From Anniella stebbinsi (lineage: Eukaryota > Chordata > Lepidosauria > Squamata > Anniellidae): 64,000 bases of DNA. The notes under the pieces were generated by a model. It made no database searches and was not told the DNA's origin. It saw only the letters and a program-made list of their open reading frames with translations. How positions within the stretch are numbered: the first letter of the stretch is position 1; each line of letters begins with the position of its first letter. The position numbers and the translations under genes are program-made. The DNA is taken from the NCBI GenBank assembly GCA_029215795.1, contig JARDYH010000001.1, positions 295,250,654 to 295,314,653 of the forward strand, written 5' to 3'. Positions 1 through 11,870 of the stretch are shown in pieces.

Positions 1-537
1 CGAATAAGGACTCTTTTAAACTAAACATGGCAATGAAAGAAAGAGTGAAGCTTAACTAATTCAAACAACTGTAGCTAGCTATCTTGCTTTAACTGCCCGA
101 TTTCATGTTAGGAAGAAAAAACTGTATCAGAATTAATGCTGGGGCAAAGTATTTTTGATTTTTGCAGTTTTCGGAGGGATGGGACAAACCCCCTCCACCT
201 GAAGATTGAATCAATCTTTGGGTAGGGGAAGGCAAATTTCTAAATGTGTCAACTGACCGTAACTATATAAGATGGCTAAGGAAATTTGTTCAATTTCTTT
301 AAACAAAAGGACATGCCACCACTTGAAGTGGAGTTGGAGCTGTTTCAGCCATGGTCCTGGGATAGAATGCCCCTGGGTATGATGCTGCATCATGATTTAG
401 CATAATTTCCGAGGGCATTTTGGGAGGAAAATATGGTTGCCCTCATAGTGTGTATTTCTGTTATGCTAGAGACCACAGTTAAACCCTTTACCTATAGGGG
501 CACCATTTTGGGTTTTGATAATGGGAGAAAAGAAACA

Positions 538-540
<3 letters not shown>
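1..540. other. Single-copy DNA, no feature recognised
   Basis: No repeat family, long open frame or RNA gene is visible. Open stretches are short and show no protein family. Confidence 0.5.

Positions 541-575
<35 letters not shown>
541..575. repeat. (CT)n microsatellite
   Basis: About 17 uninterrupted TC dinucleotides. Confidence 0.97.
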
Positions 576-577
<2 letters not shown>

Positions 578-1810
578 GTCATTGAAAGAAGGAGAAAGAT
601 CTATAGTAAGTTTGAAAAGCCTGCTCAAGATTACATTGCAAATAAGTTGTCAAATTTAAAAATAACTTGCTGTGTTATTAAATCACACTCAGCAGAGATA
701 TGGGTGTTTCAGAAGAAACATAGGGATGGACTGCTCTACCAGCCTCCCTTGAGGGCACCCCTGCTCATCTGGGATTAGGGGGCAATCTTTTAGGGCAGAG
801 GGCATGACACTTGTGTAGGCTTGAATCTCAGCACCTTTTCGTTTAAGAAAAAAAGTCCAAGCGGTACCACGCAGTAATGAACAGAAGTGCTGAGATGTGA
901 TATACCCCCCACGACATGATCTGGCACTGTTATTGATAAAAGCTGCCTGTGGACACTCAAGGTCAAAGCATGAGCTTGGAAATGGACCAGGGTCACCGCT
1001 CAGGCGGGAGGGAAAGTTGTAGAGTTACATTTAATTTAGCTGCAATCAGCCCCTAAGTAGTCGAACAAACAGGAAACAGTATCTTTAGGCATGACATGAA
1101 ATAGTATTGCTGTCATCTCGAATGAGAAAATCCAACATTTTTAGAAGTGACTGCACATTTAAACAGCCCGTAGGGTCAAACTCTGCTTCCTATAGCCCTT
1201 TGATAACTCTGCAGATAGCGGTGCCTGCACTATAAATACCCTCAATCAATAAGCCTCTATGGCTGCCAAAAGCAGGCCTGTTCACATCTCATGGCAGATG
1301 GGGAGGGAGCACATAATATTTGTCTTGCCTTTCAAATTGATTTCCTGTTTTGAGCCAGGCGGAGTGCGTCCATATGTTAATCAGATCACTAGGAGAGATA
1401 GCAAAGTTCAGGTCAACAGCCGACCACTTGACATGCCATAAAAAAGGAAAGAAGAAGAAAAAGAAGAATAGGGTCTTTCACGACCCAGAAGGCATCAGTG
1501 AAAGGAGACGTTTTATCAATGGCAGAGGTGATGTGAGACAATTGGCCTCCTTGGACCCAGTGAGGGCTGTCGAGCGAGAAAGACTGGAGGCCGCTCAACA
1601 TTTCCACTGAACTACGAATTAATTATTAGTCATAACTCATAGGAACATTTTAAATGTTTAAGCGTCTGGGAAGGTAGAAAGCTGGACTAAATTCGCTGTC
1701 ATTTTATGAGGACTTTGGGAGAGCCTCAGGCTGATTTTAGAAAATATTCTAGCATAGTTACTTTTTGAAGGACCAAATGACGTCTGGCACAGGATATCGG
1801 TGACTGAGAG
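576..1810. other. Mostly single-copy DNA
   Basis: No transposon termini are recognised. The part at 1020-1440 is listed separately as a candidate conserved noncoding element. Confidence 0.45.
1020..1440. other. Candidate conserved noncoding element
   Basis: A repeat-free stretch with balanced composition, several TAAT/ATTA-like cores and no simple sequence, flanked by repetitive DNA. This is an inference from texture only. Any short reading frames here look incidental. Confidence 0.22.
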
Positions 1811-1880
1811 CCTATCTACACAGTACCTTGGAATGTTTTAAATAGTATTTTAAAACGTTCCAAATAGGTGCGTTCCAAAA
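1811..1880. repeat. Fragment of small MITE (family C-like) with hairpin
   Basis: It begins with CCTATCTACACAGTA, the terminus seen at 55941. At 1830-1861 lies an almost perfect hairpin (GGAATGTTTTAAA paired with TTTAAAACGTTCC). The rest of the element is not recognisable. Confidence 0.45.
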
Positions 1881-2079
1881 TGTCTTAGGCTACATTAAGG
1901 AGTACCCACGTTACAGGAGAAAAATTCTTCAGTCTTCAAAGCAGTGTGTGTGGTCTCACACCCTTCTGTCCATCTCTTTCTGTTTCATTTTTACAATGAG
2001 TTTAGGGCAAGGCATTGTGGGTGCTGTAGTTCACTCGCCCACTTCCTCCTTAGCCCCTCTTTCTTCCCCACCAATCAAC

Positions 2080-2399
2080 TAGGGTGACCAGATAAAATCC
2101 AGGTCAGGGCTCATGTAACTTTAACAGTTGTAGAGAAAAGGGAATTTCAGCCAGTGTCATTTGTATGCAATTAGTTCCTGGTGAAATTCCCTCTTCATCA
2201 CAACTGTTAAAGTTGCAGGGGCCCTGCCTTCTTTTGTATATGGTCACTCTAGTATAGTGCCTGCACCTTTAACTCTTGTGTTGAAGAGGGAATTTCACCA
2301 GGAACTAACTGCATACAAATGACACTGGCTGAAATTCCCTTTTCTCTACAACTGTTAAAGTTACATGAGCCCTGACCTGGATTGTATCTGGTCAGCCTA
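2080..2399. mobile_element. hAT-type foldback MITE, family A, copy 1
   Basis: This is a 320-bp element with terminal inverted repeats TAGGGTGACCAGAT and ATCTGGTCAGCCTA, flanked by a perfect 8-bp target duplication CAATCAAC (2072-2079 and 2400-2407). An 8-bp duplication with this kind of terminus points to the hAT superfamily. The two halves are inverted copies of each other (for example ACTTTAACAGTTGTAGAG and its complement), so the single strand can fold back. A terminus-like sequence, ATATGGTCACTCTA, lies in the middle at about 2238-2251. No coding capacity. Confidence 0.92.
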
Positions 2400-2652
2400 C
2401 AATCAACGGCTAAGCATTTAGGCGCTGGTAAACGAAGCACTGCCCCCACAAATCACAAACGGTAAGGAAGGACACATTATTTTACTTAAAATGATTTATT
2501 AAAAGTAAAAACCATTGTATATAGCTGAAGTGAGTTTTAAAAAACCTCGGGTATACAACATTCAAGGGAGTGCGCCATGTGACCCAAAGAGTTTTCGTAA
2601 CCCTTATAAAATGTTACAAAGCTAGTGTGTAGATCAGCTCTGGGTCTTGTGC

Positions 2653-2935
2653 CAGGGCTGGCCCAAGACATTTTGCTGCCTGAGGTGGAGCGGCAAATGG
2701 CAACTGCTATCCTCCTGCAAGTCAAAGGCTGGTCATGGTTTTTTACCTCCTGAGGCAGAAAATCTCATAAGCACTTGTCCCCTCCCTGCTACTAAAAACA
2801 AAGTAATAATAATAATAATAATAATAATAAAAATAATAATACATTAACCAACAAATTGCTGCCCTTCCAGGACATCTCCAAATCAGCTGCCTGAGGTGGC
2901 CACCTCCTTCTCCTTAATGATAGGGCTGGCTCTGT
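2653..2935. mobile_element. hAT-like MITE with CAGGGCTGGCC termini
   Basis: The left end CAGGGCTGGCCCAAG and the right end GGGCTGGCTCTG are inverted copies. CTGCCTGAGGTGG also occurs near both ends. Inside is an (AAT)n run at 2804-2840. No clean 8-bp duplication is visible, so the hAT assignment rests on the CAGGG-type terminus. Confidence 0.6.
2804..2840. repeat. (AAT)n microsatellite
   Basis: Trinucleotide run with one A-rich interruption, inside the MITE. Confidence 0.95.
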
Positions 2936-3890
2936 CTCCTATTGTCTTTTACTTTGCTTCAAAGCAGCCTTGATGGCTGCCTATTCCATTCAAGAAGTAG
3001 CGAGTGGAGAGGGGTGCCCCTATCACCCATGCTGTTTCCTCACCAGTGCCAGGGCCCACCAGTGCCAGTGTCTGCTTTGAACTAGGCATTCCCACCTGCC
3101 CACCTACCTCAGGCTTGGGCTTATTGAGGTTTGAATTCATCCCCCCCCCCCCCCCAGTGAGGGGCAGGAGAAATGTGAGAAAGTTTGTGTGTAAATTTAA
3201 TACTCCCTTGCAATATGCCATGGTCCCAACCTGAATCAGGGCCACATGCACTTACTCTAGACTAAAAAAAAATTCACCTCAGCAACACGCTAGGCAATTA
3301 ATGAAAGAGTTGCTTGACTGTGAATGATATAGGTAGGAAGTTGGGACACTGCCATCATTTTGCCCCAGAGCAACACTGCATCAGGAAACTGTGGGAGAGT
3401 GTTATGCCAGAATCCCACCTGCCCCTTTGCAAGCTCTCTTTTTTCTTTTCAAAAGAGAGTCGTTTTTCTGCCTCTTTTGCAGGGATATTGAGAATTTCAG
3501 AGAAATGAGTTAATGTGTGCAGGGCTTCAGTGCTTATCTTACTGCACAGAGGTGGCTGAGGGATTTGTGTACACTCTTTATTTTACCATGTTTACCCTGT
3601 TCTGTCCTTGCAGCCTCTCTGGTTGCTTGAGCTTCCTGGAAAGTCCCCTAGAGGACTAACCAGGGCTCCCCCCCCCCCCTTAGGCCTTTCCAGTGCTGCT
3701 GCCCGCTTTGTGCATTAAAGCAGAGTGAGGCATTTTTGGTTTTGGTTTGTTGTTGTTAAAAGCCCTTTAAAGAAAAGGGAGGAGGAGGAGGAGGAGGAAG
3801 AAGAAGAAGAAGAGGAATAAGAATAAGTCCTTGCTCAGCTTTCAGCCACTCAGCAGGCAGAAGTAGCACTGGAAAGCTCAAGGGAGGAAG
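2936..3890. other. Single-copy DNA with homopolymer and purine runs
   Basis: Contains poly-C tracts near 3141-3156 and 3669-3678 and a GGA/GAA run at about 3778-3816. No gene is recognised. Confidence 0.5.
3778..3816. repeat. Purine-rich (GGA)n/(AGA)n microsatellite
   Basis: AGGAGG repeats pass into GAAGAA repeats. Confidence 0.9.
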
Positions 3891-4033
3891 TCCTGGGCAG
3901 GTTCTACACTACTGCTTCATGATAGTTTACAATAGTCTTGACAACTGTTGTGGTCCAGGACACATTCCATATACCATTTTCAAACTGCTTTTAAAGTGTT
4001 ATATCCTGCTTGGTGTAGATCTGGCCCCCTAGG
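3891..4033. mobile_element. Small MITE, family C, complete-looking copy
   Basis: The left end GGGCAGGTTCTACACTAC is complementary to the right end GTGTAGATCTGGCCCC. The interior matches the copy at 55941-56088 (GACAACTGTTGTGGTCCAGG, then GGACACATTCCATATACC). About 140 bp, no coding capacity. The superfamily is not settled. Confidence 0.65.
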
Positions 4034-6637
4034 GCCTTTTCAGAAAGTACAAGCAGCCAGAAAAGCTGCAAGAAGAGAATGAGATAAAAATGGTAAAATA
4101 AACAGCACACACGCCACCACTATTCCTCAGCCACCTCCTTACAGTAAGGTAAGCCCTGCACAGTGAGACATTTCTCAAAAATGCTCACCCCTTAAAACAA
4201 TTTTTGGGTGCAGTTTCATTTTGCTCCTTCCCCCCACCCCCAACGAATGGTTGAAAATAAATAAATTGAAAATCTTGGTACAGTCCTCCTGTGGGAAGAT
4301 CACAACGGTGAGACAATGTCACCTGCCGCAGGTCAGAGTGGTAGTGCTGCTGATTGCCAACATTGATCCACCTATGAACTCACTAGGTGATTTTAGCCAA
4401 GACACAATTCTTTCATTCACTGCCCCCTAATATGGGTGTAATAATACTGGCCTTCCTTTGGCGGTGATTGTCAAAGCTACTGAGATAATGCACATGAAGT
4501 GCTTTGAAGACCTGAAATGCACTTCTAAGAAGAAATGCTAAGTATTTGTAGATTGAACAAAAGAAGCCACATCAGTCAATACAGAGACAAAAAGGCATTC
4601 ACTGTCTCAATCCTGAAAGCCACATCAGCTGTAACTTGCGAATGATTTAATTTTATTGCTTATGTTTTAATGGAATCATTAAAAAAATAGGTGGACAAGA
4701 TTAAAAAAAAAGATGGACGGTTGTTTTTAAAAGCAATTTGTTTTAATAAAGCAGTGTTCCTGCTGTAAAGAAAAAGTTGAGAAAGAGAAGGAGAAGAAGG
4801 AGAAACCATGTTTTTCTTAAGTCAATGTTATGACCTTTGGAGTTTCAAACGGTGGATGCACCTTCAACTTTGTCTCCACCCCTCTATTAGGCATATATTC
4901 CCATCAGTTTTCTAATAGTGAGAGCAGAAGTAGCCTCTCACTGTTATATGCCGTTTATAATTTCTGATTATCATGGGAAATTGGGCAAACGCAATGAAAA
5001 ATTATAATTCTAGGCTGTGCTGCCCATTCTCTTTCACTGATCTGTATTCCAGAACACCTACCTGATGCTATCTCTCTGTCTCCCATCAAACCCCCTTTTT
5101 CTGTGAAGCCTACGATGTCTCCTTAATCCAGATGAAATTAAGCCTATATATGTGTAACTATATCTGTTGAGATTCATCCAAAAACACTTGTACCCACTGT
5201 TTTCCCTTTATCTCTTTTCCCATTGTTATCTCATCCATGGTTAACTGAGGGCCAATCTACATATTACTTTACAGATGTAGCTAGAAGTTTGTTTGTTTTT
5301 TACAGTTGGGGGGATTCCCCATTTTATTGGGACACCCCATTCCTCCCCAGCTGTACTTTTATTGATATAGGGTTAAGAAAAGGGACCAGTGTGGGCTTTC
5401 CCTCCTAAGTTATACAGACATGCAGGGGCATCATTTATTGGAAAACTGCAGCTGAGGAGGGAAGGATTAAACCTGCCAACATAAGGGGATCCCTATAAAT
5501 ATCAGGTACCCCCAGTGTATGGGTATATTATCTACTAGCTATGTCTTAAAAATAACAAGTAGTTTGACCCTTAGATTGTATGTTCCTTGGGGCAATAACC
5601 AATACTTTTACTTTGTTTATATTACTCTGTAAAGCACAGTGATAATACCATATAAGGAATAATTTCAAATCATTGTCATTTTAATAATTCTTCAGAAAAA
5701 CATTGATGGGTGGGGAAATATTTTCCTGCAGTTCTCTTCTGTTCCATGCTGGAGCCTGCAAAGACAAAATGCTGATCAGGACCACGGAGAGCTCACTGGG
5801 GGGAGAGGGCTAGATTTAAGGTCAGTCCATTGAGCAATAAGGAGCGAAAGAGTGTTGCTCCAGCAGTGGTCTGGAATCAACTGATGGATTAAATCAGGGA
5901 TGGGGAACCTGTAGAGGTTCCCCATGTGGCCTCTGGAGTATCTTGGGTTTCCTACAGGGGGTGGGACTTTGGATTCTGTCCTCCAAGCCCTACTGCACGG
6001 AGGAATCCCCACTGTTATTTCGATCTGTGATACCAGATAAGAGTGGGGATTCTCGCATACAATGGGGAGGGTGAGCAGTGTACAAGGAAATCCCCAGTGT
6101 TATCTTCAATTTGTGATCAGAGAAAACAGTGGGGCTGCAAGTGGTGGGGGACTTGACCACTGCTGGGAGGAGTGGTCACCCTTCTCAGCATCAGCCATGG
6201 TATACGAATCTGTGAATCTGAACAATGCTAGGAATGGTGCCTGCTCCTCCCAGTGCCAGCCAAATTACTTTCTCCATGCCTGTTTCAACATGGAGAAATG
6301 CAAAACAGGTGGGGGGGCAGGGTGATGATGTCAACAGGCATGGCCCTGCCTAGTAACATCATCTGGCCCATAGAAGGCCTTGTGGGAGGACGCAGTGGCG
6401 CTGGGAGGATGCACTCCACATTGCTGATAAACTCCACATTGCTGAGGAGCAGGCAATGGTGGCAACAAAGGCAGCTCTACCCTCTGCTCCTGAGCCCCGG
6501 TAAGTCCAGCTCTCCCAGGCACCGTATGCTGGGAGTTGTAGACTGTATGGGGCCCTGGGAGTGGGTGAGAAAATGGTGGATCCGTCATGAAATGGCTGCC
6601 AGGCTTTGGATTTGGGCTTCTGAGGCACAAGGCTTGC
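4034..6637. other. Mostly single-copy DNA
   Basis: No gene seen. Around 5895-5950 and 6500-6545 are fragments resembling family B elements (GGGATGGGGAACCTGTAG; CTGGGAGTTGTAGACT). Around 5998-6052 is an imperfect hairpin built on AATCCCCACT and AGTGGGGATT. Confidence 0.45.
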
Positions 6638-7037
6638 ACAGGTCTACAAAATTATTTATAGTGTGGAGAAAGTCGAGAGGGAGAAATCAGAAGCTAATTT
6701 TTGTTAGATTTAGGACAGGTACAAGGAAGCACTGAACATAGTTAAACTATGGAATACACTACCACAAGATGAAGTGATGGGCACCAATTTGGATGGCTTT
6801 AAAAGGGGATTGGACAAATTCCTGGAGGAGAAAGCTATCAATAGCTGCCAGCCCTGACAGCTACAGTATATGCTACCTCCAGCATCAGAGGTAGTATGCT
6901 TATGAACACCAGTTGCAGGAGGGTACCGTTGAACTCATGTCCTACTTGTGAGTTTCCTGTGGGCACCTGGTTGGCCACTGTGTGAAAAAATAGTGGAACT
7001 TTGATCTGATCCAGCATAGCTCTGCTTATGTTCTTAA
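6638..7037 (+). mobile_element. CR1-like LINE, 3'-end fragment
   Basis: Decayed coding traces read like the end of a CR1-clade reverse transcriptase: a VYKI-type start, then VEKVxREK, then a WNTLPQDEV-like motif near 6750-6780 and LDGFKRGLDKFLEE-like residues. The 3' end is GATCCAGCATAGCTCTGC followed by TTATGTTCTTA at 7027-7037, with no poly-A tail. It is 5'-truncated and frameshifted. The clade name comes from recognised motifs. Confidence 0.7.
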
Positions 7038-7064
7038 GGTGGGGAGGGGGAAGGCTGTTCTAGA

Positions 7065-7197
7065 GCAGGGGTGAACAGAAAGTATATCTCCAGGTTTTTG
7101 CACTTCAATTCCCAGCACTCCTAACCATAGGCCATTCTGACAGAGGCTTCTGGGAGTTGAACTACAAAACATCTGGAGATCTGCCTTCATGCCACCC
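7065..7197. mobile_element. Short foldback MITE, family B
   Basis: A 133-bp element built from the complementary motifs ACTTCAATTCCCAGCACT and CTGGGAGTTGAACTACA. It starts GCAGGGGTG and ends GCCACCC. Flanking 8-mers GTTCTAGA (7057-7064) and ATTCTAGA (7198-7205) match at 7 of 8, consistent with a hAT-type duplication. Confidence 0.7.
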
Positions 7198-7205
7198 ATT
7201 CTAGA

Positions 7206-8479
7206 TTACATAGCAGCATATGGTTTCCCCTTTCCTCATAACACATGAAGCAAGAAAAAAAAAAGACACAGTGATGAGTTGTGTGAGAAAGCAGCCTTCA
7301 AAGTGGGGAAAATGCAGTGTTTCGGGATAAAATGTCATTTGCTGCTGCAACGGATTTCCCATGATGCATAGCACAGTTGCCATGATAGTAAGCCCCACAA
7401 ATCAGCTTTCCACAGTGAGAAAATGACTGAGAGAGAGAACGAGGAAGAACACCTGCTTGTCATCTGTGGGAATTTTTTTTTAAAAAAACACAATATTCTG
7501 TTCCCAGGGTAATTTGTCTGACTGGCTCTTTAATAAAGTATGATAGAGTCAAGAAAAAATAGATGGAATTCAAATACAGTAAACTATTCCCAAGTGATTA
7601 TGTCTTTTGCGGGGATTTTTCCCTTGTGGACATTCTTTCTCAGATAATATGCAGTGGGGTTATACCAAGGGCATATTTGCATTACAAGAAATCCCTCCAC
7701 TGTTTGTGTCGTTTTGGTACGTAGCGCTGAGAGTGCACATTTCTCGTGTTGCCTGCCCTGTGCTCTCTAATGCATATTTTCCTTTTCCTGTGTGCATGGA
7801 TGCTTGTTGCATTGGGCCTCTCCTGGGATAACATCGACCCAGGAGAGCTGTACAAAATTAGCTGCATAAAATAAGCACAAGGGGGAAACACAAGAACAAG
7901 AAAAGGGAAAGCGCAAAGGGCCAAATGTGAAGTTTGAGTCATGGGATTTCAGTCCACATACATTTTTTTGTTATGATGAAAGATGAAGTAACCCTTTCCA
8001 AACCTATGTGATTTTGAACAAGATAACTTTGGGTAAAAAAAGTGGTTCTCAGATGACTTTAAGTGAGTTAGCGAGGATATGTTACTGTTGGGAACTGCTA
8101 GACCTCTGTGCAGTCTCCCCGTCAGGTGGACCATTGTACTACAGGTGGTAGAGCAATGAAGAACCTTCTGGACTGACTCCACTACCCAGCTAGCCATTGA
8201 ATCCTTCTGGGCAGGAAAGAAAAGAAAGGGCTTCTGTTCCAGTTGAGCCTTGTTTAAGCAACAAGATCTTCCTGTGCTCTGGTGTGTCCCTGCATCCTTG
8301 GTTATCTTTTGCTCCTCACTTCTGGTTTGTTCCCTGATTCTGCTCCTGGTATGTCCTCCAGTTCTGACACGCTCTTCTCGTTCTTTGCTCCTGGATCACT
8401 TCAGACCTACCCACGGCCCAGTCTCACAAGTTACAGAGAAATGTCAGTTTGGCATGAGGCTATTATTTCCTTCTTGATA
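7206..8479. other. Single-copy DNA
   Basis: No repeat terminus, gene or RNA recognised. Short open frames show no family. Confidence 0.45.
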
Positions 8480-8575
8480 TTTTGGACTTCAGCTTCCCCC
8501 AGCCATCATGGACAATGCTGGGGGTTGTAGTCCAACCCCCAGCATTGCGAGGGCACCAGATTGGGGAAGACTGGT
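8480..8575. mobile_element. Family B MITE fragment
   Basis: Contains CCCCAGCCATCATGGACAAT, GGGGGTTGTAGTCCAAC and the right-end sequence GCACCAGATTGGGGAAG. The left terminus is missing. Confidence 0.6.
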
Positions 8576-9779
8576 TTATTAGCACTAGTCTACTAGCCAA
8601 GAGATGAATCAAGTATAAGTTCCCATCATTTTGAAGTGTGATAGCACTAAAGTGATCTTTATATTCAAATGAAAAAGCAAACTGATTGCAGAGAGTGTGT
8701 GCTCAAATGTTCTAGTCAGGGTTCAGGGAGGTTTTTCTTACAGGCCGTACAAACACAAGAATACCTCTGCGAATGTGGACAACTTTCCCTGCCTAGATTT
8801 CCCTGATGGGCAGTTTGACAGATCCTACAAGTACTTAAGCCCTCTTCATACATTCTCCTGAATGCATGAGAGCTAAAATGGTGGATAGGGTCATGTACGT
8901 TGGCCCCACCTCCAATATTCCTGTGTGGGCTGTCCCTTGTCTTTCAGATTCCCCATTACAAGTTCTGCAGGGGAGGCCTATGCTCTACATGATCCAGGAC
9001 TCTGCTCCTCTTACCCATAATAAGGAATTCCCCATGACTGGTCCTAATATCCCCAGCTAGGCCTGATCTCCCCAGCAACAACTGTGAGGTGAAGAAGACA
9101 GGCAAAGGCCCTCTGGCAGAAAAACTGCACTGAGCATGTATATCTCATGTGCTAATCCCTTCTATAATTAGAGGGCCATACCCCAGGGTTACATTTACAA
9201 GTCTCCAGCCATCAAACAATACCCCCATGGCATCAGTACCCTCTGCAACCCCAGGCCATGACAGCCAGCTTGTTGTGGGTTGCCTTCACCCCCCTCATCC
9301 TATTTGTTACAGCACAAGGGCTCATTCAGCACACCTCACAGCATTAGGCAGGGGAAACCCCTGCAAAATCCCAATTGTGCCTTTTGTTGGTGTGCACTGG
9401 CGCCAGCTTCTAACAGAGCCTCCAGAAACATGTTTTAGAAAGGTTTAGAACAATTCCCAATTCCATTGCTTGTGTTTATGCACGTATTTAAAAGTTTGTT
9501 TGTTTGTTTTGCCTTTCAGTGTGAGTGAGCTCTAAGAACTGTGGGATGAATCACCACTGGTATTAGGTACCATCAAATTGGCATTTTTATACTGTGGCAA
9601 AACAGCCCATGATCTACCAGAAAAGACGTGTGTGTGTGTGTTCAGTAATTCTTTAACCTTATGGTATTTACTACTGATTTGCTACTGAAGACTTCCCTGT
9701 TCATGAAAGAATTCCTGTAGTTTCTGAAACACTGAGATGGATCCAAGGAACAAAAAGAGATAACTACATAGTTTGGCAG
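8576..9779. other. Single-copy DNA
   Basis: Nothing recognised apart from short (TTTG)n and (GT)n runs near 9495 and 9630. Confidence 0.45.
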
Positions 9780-9975
9780 GTCTCTCAATGTTATTTATTG
9801 TATATTGATTACATTTGTATCCCATTTTCCTTTCAAGGAGCTCAAGGGGATGTGCATGGTTCTCTCCCTCCATTTTATCTTTACAACAACCTCATAAGCT
9901 GGGTTAGAACAGGCTGAGAGATAGTGACTTGGTGAGTTTTACATCTGAGTGGGGATCTGTACCCAAGACCATCAC
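9780..9975 (-). mobile_element. CORE-type SINE fragment
   Basis: Read on the minus strand it holds the shared core and tail seen in the SINE at 59458: CTGAGTGGGGATCTGTAC-like sequence complement, GTTGTAAAGATAAAATGGAG, and a tail containing AATACAAATGTAATCAATA-like sequence. The tRNA-like head is degraded or absent near 9975. Confidence 0.6.
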
Positions 9976-10054
9976 TCAGCATATGAATGGTAAAGAATTG
10001 AATGTGATGCAGAAACCTGTGTCAATGTAAATATTGGGAACAATAGAGGTGTTA

Positions 10055-10410
10055 TGCCTGAACAGGAAATGTTCACCTGCGTAGAGGCCATGAGGCCATG
10101 CATGCTGGCCTTATCGCCAACATTCTTAATGTGCCAGCCCTTCCCTCTCTGCCCCCAACCTTCCCACATAGAAAAAAAGTGTGAAGGGGACTTCTATGCT
10201 TGTTCATTTGAACATGAGTAGAACGGTCCATGTGATTGGGAATGCTGGTAAAACAAGGTTCCTGATTGTGGCAGCATCTACTCGCATAGTAGCCCCCATT
10301 TGATCTTCTCATTCAACCAAGGAAGGTCAGGAAGAAAGAGGGCAGGGATGGGGCAGGCTAACACGCATGGCCCCATGGCCCTAGATGAGTTGATGTTTCC
10401 TGTTCAGTCA
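10055..10410. mobile_element. Foldback MITE, unclassified
   Basis: The left end TGCCTGAACAGGAAATGTT is the near-complement of the right end GATGTTTCCTGTTCAGTCA. GGCCATGAGGCCATGC near the left and CATGGCCCCATGGCCC near the right extend the inverted symmetry. No duplication could be fixed. Confidence 0.5.
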
Positions 10411-11318
10411 CATTGCCTGAATAGGGGAAAATGTATGAAACCAAGCTGGAATGTTAGAATGTGAATTGAACAGATCTATGTAGTTTGGGACTAGTGAAGC
10501 AATCATGTAAACAGTGCCACTTGCCCTTACTATGCCACCACTCCACTCATTTGTAGTACGTTTGACTTCTGGGCTCTGCAATATGTTGAATTTTGTTCTA
10601 GTCCATCCAGTGAACCCATCTCAACCTGCCAATTTTGTTCTTCTGAATTGGCTCTTATTGGTGGTCTCTATAGGATGGAAGGAAACTTGGAAAATACTGG
10701 TGAGTATTTTTGGGATATGTGTGAATACAGTGAGAGGAACAGCTAGCAGGATGTCTCCCCCCCTCCCTCTGCCATACTTGCAAGAAAGGGGTGATTTGCA
10801 GGGCGGGAAGACCTGGCAGCTACTCTGGATTTCTGCAGCTCCTGATCACTTTCATAAACCTAAACAGCATTCAGGATGCTTCCTGCTTGCCGAAAGATGA
10901 AGTCTCTTGGTGTCCAGCTGCTCCTGGCCATTGCTAGTGATCAGGAAAGGAAATATCACAAGACCTGGGATTTCCCAGAACTCTTGAGAGTTGGATAGTG
11001 AGATTCGGTGAGGCTTATATAAGGTCTCAGGAGATGCGGCTTGGCCTTGGCAAGGGCACTAAGCAGATTTTGGGCAACTGTTGGCTCTGGGAACCATGCT
11101 TAGCTCCAATGTAAGGTCAGATGTAGGGTTTCACCTTGGCAGAACTCAGGTTTGAGCTGACCGCCAAGGAGCCAAAAGCAACACAGACAGCCATTACAGC
11201 CCTTTGGGCAAGCAAAGAATCTAGAACCTTGGCTTTTTGTTCCTCTCTCCCGCACAACTTTTACACATTTAATGACTGAGTAAGTCCTGTGAATAACTAA
11301 ATAAATAATGAATGTGTG
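10411..11318. other. Single-copy DNA
   Basis: No element or gene recognised. A 128-codon open stretch at 10514-10900 (plus strand) resembles no family and was not called. Confidence 0.45.
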
Positions 11319-11719
11319 GTTTATTTTTATTTATTTTATTTTTATTTATTTATTGCTTTTGAATACTGCCTCATAGCCGAAGCTCCCTGGGCGGTTCACA
11401 TAAGATTAAAACATTTAAAAACAATTTAGAAAAATTAAACTGCAAAAAAATACGATATACACATACATTTTAAACCAGAATAATAACTTTAAAAGCTATA
11501 AGCCTAAAAAACAAAACAGACCCAGGCTCATCAGATATTGCTAAATGCCTCAGAGAAGAGGAAAGTCTTGACCTGCCATCGAAAAGATAATGTTGGTGTC
11601 AGGCGGGCCTCATCAGGGAGATCGTTCCACAATTCGGTGGCCACCACAGATTGGTGTCTGCCTCTTTCTTTCTGGCCTCTTTGCAATAATGCTGCACAGG
11701 GGCTAACTTTCAGCCATGC
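11319..11719 (-). mobile_element. L2-like LINE, 3'-end fragment
   Basis: The minus-strand translation includes VVATELWNDLPDEARLTPTL, the end of an L2-clade LINE reverse transcriptase, matching the same motif at 42430 on the plus strand. A 3' untranslated part follows with CCGCCCAGGGAGCTTCGGC and an (AAAT)n tail at 11321-11357. 5'-truncated. Confidence 0.85.

Positions 11720-11760
<41 letters not shown>
11720..11760. repeat. (AAT)n microsatellite at LINE junction
   Basis: About 13 AAT units. They are probably the 3' tail of the next LINE fragment (11761-11870, minus strand), which abuts the first one. Confidence 0.95.
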
Positions 11761-11761
<1 letters not shown>

Positions 11762-11870
11762 TTTATTTCTTATCCTCCTCTTCCTCTGGATCAAGGCGGG
11801 GAACAACATCAAATATAAAATACATCCAACTGATTAAAAGCACATAAAACTAATACATGCCATCAAGTAA
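11761..11870 (-). mobile_element. LINE 3' tail (L2/CR1-like)
   Basis: The minus strand reads CCCCGCCTTGATCCAGAGG, then GGATAAGAAATAAAA, then (ATT)n. This is the usual shape of an L2-type LINE tail. Only the untranslated end is present. Confidence 0.55.

Noticed and set aside
6253..6735. 160-codon plus-strand open frame
   Set aside because: It overlaps family B-like fragments and runs into the CR1-like LINE end, with no protein resemblance.
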